NCBI GenBank assembly: GCA_020205615.1
Contig: CM035163.1
Span: forward strand, 42,108,189 to 42,172,188
Direction: 5' to 3'
Origin: Panax quinquefolius
Lineage: Eukaryota > Streptophyta > Magnoliopsida > Apiales > Araliaceae
Length of the DNA: 64,000 nucleotides
Below are positions 1 through 9,944 of this stretch, one piece after another (the first letter of the stretch is position 1; every line of letters starts with the position of its first letter). The notes beneath the pieces are model-generated. The model searched no databases, was not told the DNA's origin, and was given only the letters and a program-made list of their open reading frames with translations. Both the position numbers and the translations under genes were made by a program.

Positions 1-461
1 TTGACTCTTCTAATGGATTGCTTATTCCGCTACAGTTTTTGATCTAAAACTTGTTGTCTATTATACTCTATCAGTTGTTATACTGTTGAAGGCTAAGGAT
101 AATTTATTCTGCATTATCTTAGTCATAATATTTCTTACTGGGCTAGTTGAGCTCACCCTTTCTTTCATTGTTCTCTTCAAGAAATGAGAATATAAATTGG
201 GACGAGCCTCGGGAACCATCGATTTGCTCGGATGGTTGTTTTAGTAGTCCTCACTATTCTGTGAAATAGTGTGACAATAAATGTAATAAGTTTGAATTTG
301 AGTGTGGATATTGTCTAGATGACAATATTCGTGTTAAAAGTCTCAGATTATGTTTTGTCATATTTTACATGACAGTTGTATAATTAAGTTGTATTTGGAT
401 TATGTACCATGTATTTGGCGACTCAAGATGGGTGATGTATACCTGTTTTGGGGCCTTCACA
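1..461 (+). mobile_element. 3' end of a Tekay-like LTR, start lies left of window
   Basis: This is the terminal part of a plus-oriented Ty3/gypsy LTR. It aligns base for base with the end of the solo LTR at about 5309-5772, including the run from CTTGACTCTTCTAATGG to the terminal GGGGCcTTCACA (canonical GGGGGCGTCACA). It stops at 461, and the next bases (ttaat, 462-466) belong to the interior of a different LTR copy. It is therefore best read as a solo or truncated LTR inserted into the LTR that resumes at 462. The matching left TSD would lie outside the window. No coding content is expected. Confidence 0.8.
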
Positions 462-463
462 TT

Positions 464-737
464 AATAGTAAATCAATCTGGACCGTCGATGGTGGTTTTA
501 ATAGTGAATCAATCTGGACCGTCGATGGTGGTTTTAATAGTAAATCAATCTGGACCGTCGATGGTGATTTTAAAAGTAAATCAATCTGGACCGTCGGTGG
601 TGGTTTTAAAAGTAATCAATCTGCATCGTCGGTGGTGGTTTTAAAAGTAATCAATCTGGACTGTCGGTTGTGGTTTTAATAGTAATCAATATGGACCATC
701 CGTTCTAATAGTAAATCAATCTGGACCGTTCGTGAAT
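464..737 (+). repeat. 36-bp tandem array in LTR U3, about 8 copies
   Basis: A direct tandem array just upstream of the LTR TATA box. The core is ATCTGGACCGTCGATGG followed by TGGTTTTAATAGTAA. The first four copies are almost perfect 36-mers; later ones lose a base or drift (35 bp, ATGGACCATCC). Because 36 is divisible by three, the array produces an artificial open frame with a 12-residue repeat. Element C's LTR holds only about two copies at the homologous place (45315-45375), so the array expanded in this copy. Confidence 0.9.
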
Positions 738-1189
738 AAGTTACTATTTAGTCCATTCTCCTATAAATAGAAGCTTAATTCTTCTTTCATTCTCACCCAT
801 TTACTGAGATTCATATGAGAAGCTATAGAGAGAGAAACTATATAGAGAAAGAAGAAGAGTATTCTACTACTTCACTATTGCAGTATCCGGTCTTCTACCA
901 AAGTAAGGGACGCTATTTCTTTTATATTCGTAAGGGATATTATTTATTATATTCGTAAGGGGAATAACCTGTCTACGCGGATTACGTACCGTATGACAGG
1001 TGAAAATCTATTTGCAGTTTCGTATGTTATTTCTTTTCATATTCTTAAATCTAAACTTACTATGGTAAGTATTGCTTCTATAATCCTTGAAATTAGTGGA
1101 ATATCCTTGAGTTTTGCGCTTCATCCAGTATCGTTTTATTGGAATATTGATTTAAATTTTCTTATTAAATATCAATATTTTCACTCGAG

Positions 1190-1620
1190 GTACTATTCAT
1201 GGATTACTATTCACCTGATTACTATTCACTATAATATTATTCACTCGAGTATTTGGGGCACATTTAATGTCGGGGTACTATTCATGAGTTACTATTCACC
1301 CGATTACTATTTACTCTAGTATTATTCGCTAGGGTATTTGGGGCACTTTTCATGCTGGGGTACTATTCATGAGTTACTATTCACGGGTTACTATTCACCC
1401 AATTACTATTCACTCTAGTATTATTCACTCAGGTATTTAGGGCACTTTTCATGCCGGGGTACTATTCACGAGTTACTATTCACAGGTTACTATTCACCTA
1501 ATTATTATTCACTCTAGTATTATTCACTCGGGTATTTGGGGCACTTTTCATGTCGGGGTACTATTTCTGAAGTACTATTCACAGGGTATTATTCACGGGG
1601 TACTATTCACCGAAAAATTT
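1190..1620 (+). repeat. TACTATTCAC-motif tandem array in LTR leader
   Basis: A dense array downstream of the LTR TATA box, built from TACTATTCAC and variants (TTACTATTCATGAG, AGTATTATTCACTCGG). It is organised as about four longer units of roughly 110-120 bp, each ending in TATTTGGGGCACTTTTCATG. The same motif, often as its reverse complement GTGAATAGTA, recurs at the homologous place in every related LTR (12340-12415, 33000-33075, 35480-35680, 50225-50370). Confidence 0.85.
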
Positions 1621-1976
1621 ATTTCTTTTCTGTACAAATTATTTTTGATACATGGATATTATTCTTGAGTTTTACTCCACAAAGCAGTATTGTGTTGATA
1701 ATTTGGACATTTTTAAATTCTGGATAAATTAAATCATTAAAGTCTTTAATATTAATCCTTGATCTCGTTTGATTGAATTCTTATATCATTGTCATCATCC
1801 TCATGGTTATATTGTGATAAAAGTCATCTTTGGCTTACGTGCATAGATGGACTGTTGATTGGTATGATTATGACCAGGGATCATTCGGTATAATCATGAT
1901 CTGTAATGTTACAAATGTTGTGGTAAAAGTCCTCATTGGCCGTAGTGCATTGATGGACAATTGTTAGTATGATTAT

Positions 1977-4900
1977 TGTGAGACCCCAAATTTTATGAAT
2001 AAAGATTTAAATTTCTCAAAATATTTTTTTTAATATTATGGTGTGGATTTGATATAATGTTATAGTTGTGGGTAATATTTATAAATCTTGCAAAGTAAGC
2101 AAGTTGTTATATAATATTCGTTTGGTCGGGGAATATTCCTTTTGTCGAGAATATCCGTATGACGGCACAATCATTGGTGGACCCCACAACGAAAGTATTG
2201 TCGTAGTAAGAAAACGACAGAATTATCTTTTTATAAAAATAACGGCGAAAGTGTTACCGTTAAAACTGTTGAACTACTCGGTAGTAAAAGTACAGTAATA
2301 CGCGTTGTTGCATAGTAGCACACGATATTGATTATTGATGTTTACGTGAGAAGTCACCCAGTTATACTCAATTATTGCTACAGTAATTATTGCATCATAT
2401 CTCTCATATTATTGATTCAATTATTATCACAGTATCATGTGCATAATATGTTATATTATTAAATCAGTAATTGAGATGACAAAGTTATTAATATTATTAA
2501 ATTGTAATATTGACAATGTCTAGAAGTTCTGTTAAGGAGAGGTTAGGTAATTGCGTGCTAGTGAGGAGAAATCCTTACCGGAAGGCCCCCTCTTTCCTGG
2601 GAACGACCTGGTTGTTAAATATTGTGAGTTGATATTAATGATGAATAAGTTGTGTTGATTAAAGATGAAATTGATAGTTCCATTGTGTTGGGATTATTAG
2701 TGTTAGTGGAAAACGACTATTTCGATGATAATTGATGTCTGGAGGTTATATTGACCAATCGGGTAATTAACCGGATAAATGAGCATTTAATTACTATTAA
2801 TTCATATGATTATAACTATTTATTCACATGTGTGTACTATTGATTCACATTCATTTACTATTAGGGGAGTTGGTGCAAGATTGATAATACTTGTATGACT
2901 AAGTTAAAAATGGAGGTATAGATGGAGGTACTATACTATAATTTGTATTTTCACATGTCTAGAACTATTGATTCACATGATTTACTATTGATTCACATGA
3001 TTTACTATTAGGGGAGGTGGTGCAAGTTTGATAATACTTGCAGGACTAGATTAAAATTTAAGAAAAAGAGAAAGGTATTATATTGTAATATTTTGAGTCC
3101 CAAAATGTGCAATTATTGAAACTACGTTTTCCTATAAATAGAAGCTCATTCTTCCTTCATTTCTCACCAATTCACCAAAGCTATAGAGCAATTATTATAG
3201 AGAGAAATTATAGAGAGAAAGAAGAAGAGAAGTCTGCTACCTCACTATTCCAGTATCCAATCTTCTTTTGAGGTAAGGGGTATTATTCTTTCGTATTCAT
3301 GAAGAGAGTTATTTTCTTTTAATACTCGTTATTCCATTCTTTATTATTATGTTGGAATAACCTGTCTATGCGAAGTACCGCATACATGGTGAAATTCTTC
3401 TATTATTTTATTCCTTATTATTATGTTGGAATAACCTGTTTATGCGAAGTACCGCATACATGGTGAAATTCTTCTATTATTCCATTCTTTATTATTCTAT
3501 CAAAATATCCTGTCTGTGCGTTTTACGCATGACCTGGTTCCATTATTTATTATTCTGTTGGAATAACCTATATACGCTGTGATTCAGATACCGGTGAATT
3601 CTCGTTGTTATTCCATTCTTTATTATTCGTTGAATAACTTTTTGTCATGTGGATTACCACATGCATGGTGAATGATCCTTCATATTCATTCCTTATTAAA
3701 TTGTGAAAATGATCTGTTTACGTGGATTACCGCATAGCGGGTTAAAATCAATTTGCAGTTTCATAATTTTTCGGACATTCAAAAATTCTGGAAAAATTTG
3801 GGAGGATATTATGATAAGTTTTCTAACATCTCCAAGTGGAATCACTAAAATAGAAGTTGTAGATTTTTGTATGGATTATTTTTAACAAAACACGAAAAAG
3901 TGAAAAAAGAGAAAAAGTTGCTGCCCAAAATTTTGTAAGGGTTGTTTCGGCTACTTAATTTGTGAGAAAAATTCAGGCCTTTTGGGAAATAAAAATATAT
4001 GGTATAAAGTACCTCGTGTCCAAAAATGAGCTCATTCCGACTTAAAATGAGCAAGTTATGACTATTTCAATATTTAGGTTTTTCTAACGAAAAATGCTAT
4101 AACCGGAGTTCTATAACATCGATGACCATGAAATTTAAACTAGAAGATCACGTTAACATGTGTAAGATCCTGCCAAGATTTGGAAATTTCTGGAGTTAAA
4201 CTTGAGGTAGCTAATTTCTTAAGGAATTAATTAGAAATTAATTTTTGAAAAATACTTAAGGGAGTTGAAAAATTATAAAAAAATACTTGTTGTGTATGAA
4301 ATATATGTATATATGTTTGGACAAAGGATAGAAAAATAATAAGTTGATTTGGTAATTTTTCATGAAAATGGTTTAGTTACAAACATATGAGTTAAATATG
4401 TTATGTGAAGTTGAAGAATTGGTAAATAGGATTTTAGGCCTTGAAAATCCTATATAAGGTATATGTAGATTTTTGATGAGGGATTTGATCATTGGTGATG
4501 AAATCTTATTAGTATGACATTTTGAATGATTAAAATGTATTATTTGGTAAAGTGTAAACAATTAAAATAAATTATTTATAAGTTTAAGAAGTGATTAAAA
4601 TATTGTTATAATATTAATAATATTAGATTATGAGTTTATTAAGTGATTAATAAACATTTGGATACATTTAAAGTCTTTAATATTTATCCTTGTTTTCGTT
4701 TGATTAATGCTTATATTATTGTCATCATCCTCATGCTTATATTGTGATGAAAGTCATCTTTGGCTTACGTGCATAGATGGACTTGGTATGATTATGACCA
4801 GGGATTATTCGGTATAATCATGACCGTAATGGGACGAGTGATGGCATTCTTGAATTTTACCTCACAAAACAGTATTATGTTGACAATTTGGATGTTATTG

Positions 4901-5772
4901 ATTCCTGGATAAATTAAATTATAAATCTTTAAAATTTATCATTGAACTTGTTTTATTGAATTATTATGTCATTGTCATCATCCTCATGCTTATATTATGA
5001 TGAAATTCATCTTTGGCTCACATGCATAGATGGACTTGGTATGATTATGTCTAGGGATTATTCGGTATAATCATAACCGTAATGTGACGAATGATGTGGT
5101 AAAAGTCCTCATTGGCATGTAGTTCATTGGTGGACATTGTTGGTATGATTATGACCAGGGATTATTCGGTATAGTCATGACCATTGATGATTACATGAAT
5201 ATCCTTGGCTATGGTGCAGGGATGATTTGATTTTATTCATTAAGCTGAGTCTCAGTGATAAAGTTGATGAAAAACTTTTTAAATCATAGAAGATAGTAGA
5301 TTTTATACTCCACTTGACTCTTCTAATGGATTGCTTATTTCCGCTGCAGTTTTTGATCTAAAACGTGTTGTCTATTATATTCTATCAGTTGTTATATTGT
5401 TGAAGGCTAAGGATAATTTATTCTGCATGATCTTAGTCATAATATTTCTTACTGGGCTAGTTGAGCTCACTCTTTCTTTCACTATTCTCTTTAAGAAATG
5501 AGAATATAGCTGGGACGAGTCGGGGAACGAATTGACGGTCCAGATGGTGGTTTTAGTAGTCCTCACTATTCTGTGAAATAGTGTGATAATAAATGTAATA
5601 AGTTGAATTTGAGTGTGGATATTGTCTAGATGACAATATTCATGTTAAAACTCTCAGATTATGTTTTGTCGTATTTTACACGACAGTTGTATAATTAAGT
5701 TGTATTTGGATTATGTACCATGTATTTGGCGACTCAAGATGGGTGATGTATACCTATTTTGGGGGCGTCACA
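1977..5772 (+). mobile_element. Complete solo Tekay-like LTR with 5-bp TSD (attat)
   Basis: It begins TGTGAGACCCCAAATTTTATG and ends GGGGGCGTCACA, the same termini as the LTRs of elements A-D in plus orientation. It is flanked by attat (1972-1976 and 5773-5777). At about 3.8 kb it is the longest complete LTR here. It contains a TATA box (cctataaatag, about 3131), the purine-rich leader, a GGAATAACCTG tandem region (about 3290-3700), and two partly duplicated tracts of the ATGATTATGACCAGGGATTATTC type (about 4690-5200). No internal retroelement sequence is present, so it is a recombination product, not an intact element. Confidence 0.92.
3290..3710 (+). repeat. Imperfect tandem repeats around GGAATAACCTG in LTR
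   Basis: Four to five degenerate copies of a unit of about 60-80 bp that runs TTCCATTCTTTATTATT, GTTGGAATAACCTG, TATGCGAAGTACCGCATACA. The TGCGaagtacCGCA part is itself a small inverted repeat. The homologous, more expanded array in reverse orientation is in element C's LTR (about 44560-45130). Confidence 0.8.
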
Positions 5773-7001
5773 ATTATGACCAGGAATTATTCGGTATAAT
5801 CATAACCATTGGTGAAAACACGAATATCCTTGGCCCGTAGTGCATGGATAATTCCTGGTCGTGATACTAATGAATATCCTTAGCCGTAGTGCAAGGATGA
5901 TTTGATGATGTGGATTATTTATTAAGCTGAGTCTCAGCGATAAAATATTGATAATATACTTTTAATTCGTAGAAGATAGTAGATATCATGCTCTACTTGA
6001 CTCTTCTAAAAATACAGTTACATGTCTTTGGCCTGTAGTGCAAAGATGAACTGTTAATGAATATCTTTGGCCCGTATTGCAAAGATGAATTTATTAGTAT
6101 GATTATGAACAGGAACTGTGATTTGGTATAACCATGATCTTTGATGTTTCAGGTAAAGACAGGTGATGAAAATTATCTTTGTCCTGGGTGCGAAGAGGAA
6201 TTTAGAACCACAATTATGATTATGAGTTATTTACATGATTGTGGACAGGAATTGTTGATTGATGTTACTGGGATAAAACATTGTTGGTGGACCTTTAATT
6301 TGGAGAAGATAGTAGACATTATGTTCTACTTGACTATTCTAATGGATTGTTGATTCCGCTGCAATTATGGTTAAAAAGTTTTATTATCTGCCATATGTTC
6401 TAAATCTCTGATTTATTATTGATGAAAGCTATTGATAATGTAATTATCTTTAGTCATAATATTCTTTACTAGGCTATTTGTGCTCACTCTTTTGCTTCAC
6501 AATTCCTTTTAGGTATTAAGAGTGTAGCTGGGTCGAGCGGAGATAACAGGGAAATAGTGTGATGGTCCGAGACTGTCGAAGTTTCTCAATACATTATAAA
6601 ACAACATGACATGCAATATATAATTGTATTGAGGACCTAAGATGGGTGTGTCGTAATTTATGCGTGACTTAATAAATGATTTTGGTGAACAACAATAGGG
6701 TGATGAGAACCCGACTTTGAAAGCGTCAAAAGTGCACCTCATTAGAATGAACAGGATAGTAATCTTCTCGTTCTTCTTTCGGGTCATAAAATATTTGTTG
6801 TTGTATTTTATATGGCATTATAATAATTTGAGTTTGGATATTGTCTACGAGACAATATTGTATTAAAACTCACAGCTTATGTGTTGTCGTATTTTGCACG
6901 ACAGTTTAACAGTTGTATAAATGATGTTTGTATTTGATTTCTATAGTGTGATATCTGGAGACTCAGAATGGGTCGTGTGGACCTATTTTGGGGGCGTCAC
7001 A
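5773..7001 (+). mobile_element. Outer Tekay-like LTR, second segment (leader and U5 end)
   Basis: Continuation of the LTR interrupted at 1976. The tract ATTATGACCAGGAATTATTCGG resumes directly after the solo LTR, with attat duplicated. The segment carries a series of short hairpins (for example 5876-5898 and 6061-6084), the CTACTTGACTCTTCTAATGGATTG-type tract, and the terminus ACCTATTTTGGGGGCGTCACA at 7001. The next base starts Athila-like integrase sequence, so gctga (7002-7006) should be the right-hand TSD. Its partner is off the window. Confidence 0.82.
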
Positions 7002-7601
7002 GCTGAGGTCTCAAACAGGGAGGTAAAGAGAATCTTAGAAAAAGTGGTAAACCCAAATAGAAAGGACTGGTCTCTCAGATTAGATGATGCACTATGGGCT
7101 TATAGAACTGCGTATAAAACGCCAATTGGTATGTCCCCATATTAGTTGGTCTACGGGAAAACATGTCACCTACTTGTGGAGTTACAACACAAAGCCTACT
7201 GGGCAATTCAGAAACTTAACTTCGATCAAGCAGCTGTGGGTGAAAAGAAACTACTTTAGTTAAATGAGCTCGATGAATTCCGACTTCAAGCTTACGAGAA
7301 CTCTAAGTTATACAAAGAAAAGGTTAAGAAATGGCACGACCAGAAAATCATGCAAAGAACGTTCGAACTAGGGCAATCAGTACTATTGTTCAACTCAAGG
7401 TTGAGGTTGTTCCTAGGGTAGCTAAAATCAAGGTGGTCGGGTTCATTTACCATCAAAAGAGTTTTCTCACATAGCGCCGTTGAACTCTACAGCAGGAATC
7501 CATTGGACACGTTCAAAGTCAACGGTCAAAGACTAAAGCATTATTGGGGTGGCGAATCCAACATGGATGTCATCGCAATCACACTAGCCGACGTACCATA
7601 A
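7002..7601 (+). pseudogene. Athila-like integrase C-terminal part (broken)
   Basis: Two hundred codons in one frame with three internal stops. The reading [20 protein letters not shown], then [20 protein letters not shown], then [20 protein letters not shown] and KSRWSG, is the C-terminal part of integrase in plant Athila-like Ty3/gypsy polyproteins: the post-DDE region followed by the GPY-type module. Each stop is a TAG at a position where the family usually has another residue (SPY-stop-LVYG, LL-stop-LNEL, LG-stop-LKSRW). The N-terminal and catalytic parts are absent because a Tekay-like LTR ends exactly at 7001. The frame closes in TAA at 7599-7601. It marks the Athila-like element that continues at 31658, about 38900, and 46456-49582. 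Confidence 0.85.
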
Positions 7602-8471
7602 ATATGGAGTAGTCAAGCTGAACGACTTAAAATCAAGCGCTAATTGGGAGGCAACCCAATCGTATTTTATTTCTTCGTATTTCTATCTATGCTAGTTAAA
7701 TTATAAGTTTAGAATAATTAGGATATAATAAGTTCATTAAATAATTATTTAAGTTGTATTATTCTTGATAATCTTACCACCATGCTTAAAATTGCTCAAC
7801 ATCTACTCACATTTATGTTTAATGGTATTTTAGGTACTTAACAATATCCTGGAGTGGAATTGGATGGAAGGAATGAACAAAATAGGTTACTTTAGCAGAC
7901 CACATACATACGGGCAATGTCCCCTCACGCTAATAATACCCACGATTCGGGTCCTGACTGCATTAACAGAACACATGCCCGTTGGGGCGGACCTTTTAGG
8001 CGTATTACCCCCCGCCGGGGCGGGGGTCCGGATTCTGAAAAGACCCAAAGCGGCAGTTACTCTTACACCTCAACTTCCCCATTCCACAACTAAACTCTAT
8101 TTTCTCCACTCTCTGCCTACATTTTGGAAATTAATTCTCCATCACCCCACTCAATTAAACTACCCACTAATTCAATCTACTACTCCACTTCTCAACTCCA
8201 TACATCATCCCATCTCTATAAAACCACCCCCTCACCAAACCAATCCTTCACCCCACACACTAACAACCTCAATTTACACTACTCAGAAGTTTAAGGTTAG
8301 GGTTTGAGCGAATTTTTGCAGCCAATTTGGAGATACACTAAGAGTAAGTAATTTGTTTTCCAATTCTTCACTTTCTATCACCATAGTTGAGGCAAAAATA
8401 TTAAGTTTTGGGGGGATTACACATCTTACACACTAAGTGTTCGGTAGATAGTTTGAGTGAAGTTTGGGGGA
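7602..8471 (+). other. Athila-like spacer between integrase and 3' ORF
   Basis: No convincing gene. Visible features are a GC-rich patch with the near-palindrome CCCCCGCCGGGGCGGGGG (about 8009-8026), which resembles CGCCGGGGCAGGGGG in the Athila-like 3' LTR (48430-48455); a TATA-like TCTATAAAAC at 8215-8224; a consensus splice-donor-like GTAAGTA at 8344-8350; and two polypurine-tract-like motifs, AAGTTTTGGGGGGATT (8403-8418) and AAGTTTGGGGG (8460-8470). The CACTA transposon is inserted immediately after the second. A 147-codon open frame at 7864-8307 is low-complexity and has no recognisable homology. Confidence 0.6.
8215..8224 (+). promoter_or_regulatory. TATA-like box possibly serving the Athila-like 3' ORF
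   Basis: TCTATAAAAC is followed by a C/A-rich stretch typical of plant transcription starts (CCACCCCCTCACC, ACACACTAACAACC) and, 120 bp on, by GTAAGTA at 8344-8350, a good 5' splice site. In the uninterrupted element this would lie a short distance upstream of the ATG now at 31692. This is inference from position and motif only. Confidence 0.35.
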
Positions 8472-9275
8472 CACTACAAAAAAATGGGGCTTTAGCAACA
8501 ACTGATTTTCGTTGCTAAAGGTACCAAATTTCGTTGCTAAAGGTTTTTGGCAACTACTTTACTATCGTTACGTCTTTCGTTGCGCAATGAGCGTTGCTAT
8601 TTGTTCCACAACGAACGTATTTTTTTCGTTGCCAAAAGTAATACATTTTGCAACGAAATTCGGCTTTCATACAGAGACATCGATCCTTTAGCAACAAAAT
8701 ATATTGTTACAGAATACTTAAAATTTCGTTGCAAAAGCCTGCTAATTGTTAACGAAATGAACTCTTTTTTTTTCAACAACCATGCATTTTCGTTGCAATT
8801 GACACCATTTTGCAAAGACATTTTTTGTTGCAGTAAATTATGAAAATTGTTGCCTAAGCTTGCTTTCTTTGCGGAATATAAACTTTTTAGCAACGATTTT
8901 CGTTGCTGATTATATTATTTGGCAACGACATTATGCTGAATCAGCAATGAAAATGTTTGTTGCTGGTTATTTTGCAATAGCAACGAAAGTCGTCGATTAG
9001 CAATGACATTATATGTTACCGTTTCTTTATATGTGCAACGAAAGTTGATATGATTTGCAACGATAAAAAATGTTGCCTTTTATTTTAGTATTAGCAACAA
9101 TATCCTCTCCGTTGTTATTAGGTTAATTTTTCGTTGCCAAATATTATATTTTTCATGCCATTAGCAACGAAAATTTGTTGCTAAATGTGTAAAAAATTGT
9201 TGTTATATTAAAACTTGTTCAATGCTTTGGTAACGAATTATATTGTTGCTAAATCAAAATTTGACATTTTTTTGT
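8472..9275. repeat. CACTA left terminus and subterminal repeat array
   Basis: The TIR is followed by well over a dozen copies, in both orientations, of the short motif TTTCGTTGC / GCAACGAAA and GTTGCTAAA (for example 8505-8520, 8530-8543, 8888-8907, 9160-9190). Dense, bidirectional subterminal motifs are typical of CACTA ends, where they bind the element-encoded TNPA-type protein. The end of the array (tttttttgtgtacc at about 9265-9278) vaguely resembles a decayed TIR, so a derivative element of about 0.8 kb cannot be fully excluded. Confidence 0.8.
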
Positions 9276-9685
9276 GTACCTGGGTGGCTCATTGTCCCCA
9301 TAGCAAATAATGGCAAAAATACAAAAAACTAAAATATTATTAACTTAATAAAATCATCCACTACATAATCATTCATTATCTTTACAATTAACCATCTAAA
9401 GCTACCACAGTTCTTCAATCAAAGTATATATCTACATATATAGAGAGAGTACACTTCATAATTTCGTCCCTTGTCTTTCGTAAACATAACACGGAAATTC
9501 ATCATTTAAAAGATGCAATGCAGTATTGAAGGAGGTAGCTATTTCGTGATCATCATCAACATCAACATGTAAGTATCAAACCTGCAATTATGCTTCAAAA
9601 AGTTGTTTAACTATAATAAAATTTTACTCTAGATATTTGAGTGCTAAACTTTGAAATCTATTACTTTGACTCAACTCCAACTTAC
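9276..9685. other. CACTA interior, nothing recognised
   Basis: AT-rich sequence between the left subterminal array and the first captured exon. I see no coding similarity, RNA gene or repeat unit here on either strand. Confidence 0.5.
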
Positions 9686-9785
9686 GGGGAAAACTTCTGC
9701 TTGCTCATTTGAACTATATTCCCAGCTAATTCCTGGATTATAGTTGAACCTTCATGCGGTTTCCCATGCCCCGGTACATGGTGTA
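9686..9785 (-). pseudogene. Captured Pumilio (PUF) exon fragment B
   Basis: The minus strand reads [20 protein letters not shown] then [12 protein letters not shown]. Plant Pumilio proteins have a closely similar block, QHVLEHGKPHERxxIIxKLxG followed by QIVQMSQQKFAS, in the late PUF repeats of the RNA-binding domain. PUF repeats bind single bases of target mRNA 3' UTRs. The exon ends in a consensus donor, CCC then GTAAGT (9681-9686), at the place where the plant gene has an intron in my recollection of the family. The upstream edge is uncertain. Only a few dozen residues remain, so it cannot make a functional protein. The preceding PUF exon is at 21663-21790, on the far side of element A and of the GH31 exons. 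Confidence 0.72.
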
Positions 9786-9944
9786 AAAGATAGCTTAAGA
9801 GATGAAGAAGAAACAAAAAATGAATACAAGAGGCAGCAACATATCTTATGTAGAAATAACAATTGTCAAGATCATGATTAATATAATCAGGGTCCCTAAA
9901 GTTGAAATCACTACATGAAAGATGACTACACAATTATCTTTTAC

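Larger units (their letters stand above)
462..1976 (+). mobile_element. Outer Tekay-like LTR, first visible segment (U3 end, TATA box, R)
   Basis: This is the interior of a plus-oriented LTR related to the 5' LTR of element C (43464-46450, reversed). Shared landmarks are the 'aatcaatctggaccgt' repeats, a TATA box (cctataaatag, about 750-760) followed by the purine-rich leader with GAGAGAGAAA, and GGAATAACCTGTCTACGCGG near 958-980. The LTR is cut at 1976 by a complete solo LTR and resumes at 5773. It ends at 7001, where it enters Athila-like integrase sequence. Its left end is off the window. Confidence 0.8.

Noticed and set aside
350..679. 109-codon open frame with a 12-residue repeat
   Set aside because: Entirely produced by the 36-bp tandem DNA array (36 is divisible by 3) across an LTR junction. 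The other two frames are equally repetitive.
464..737. CRISPR-like repeated units
   Set aside because: Direct tandem copies without unique spacers, in a plant LTR.
7864..8307. 147-codon open frame
   Set aside because: Low-complexity His/Pro/Thr-rich, spans a GC-rich patch and a TATA-like box, and has no recognisable domain.
8547..8893. Overlapping open frames on both strands
   Set aside because: Created by the CACTA subterminal GCAACGAAA repeats.
8472..9278. Stand-alone MITE of about 0.8 kb
   Set aside because: The right edge only vaguely resembles the TIR. The TSD gga, the mirrored array at 31133-31657 and the continuing Athila-like flanks support one large CACTA element instead.
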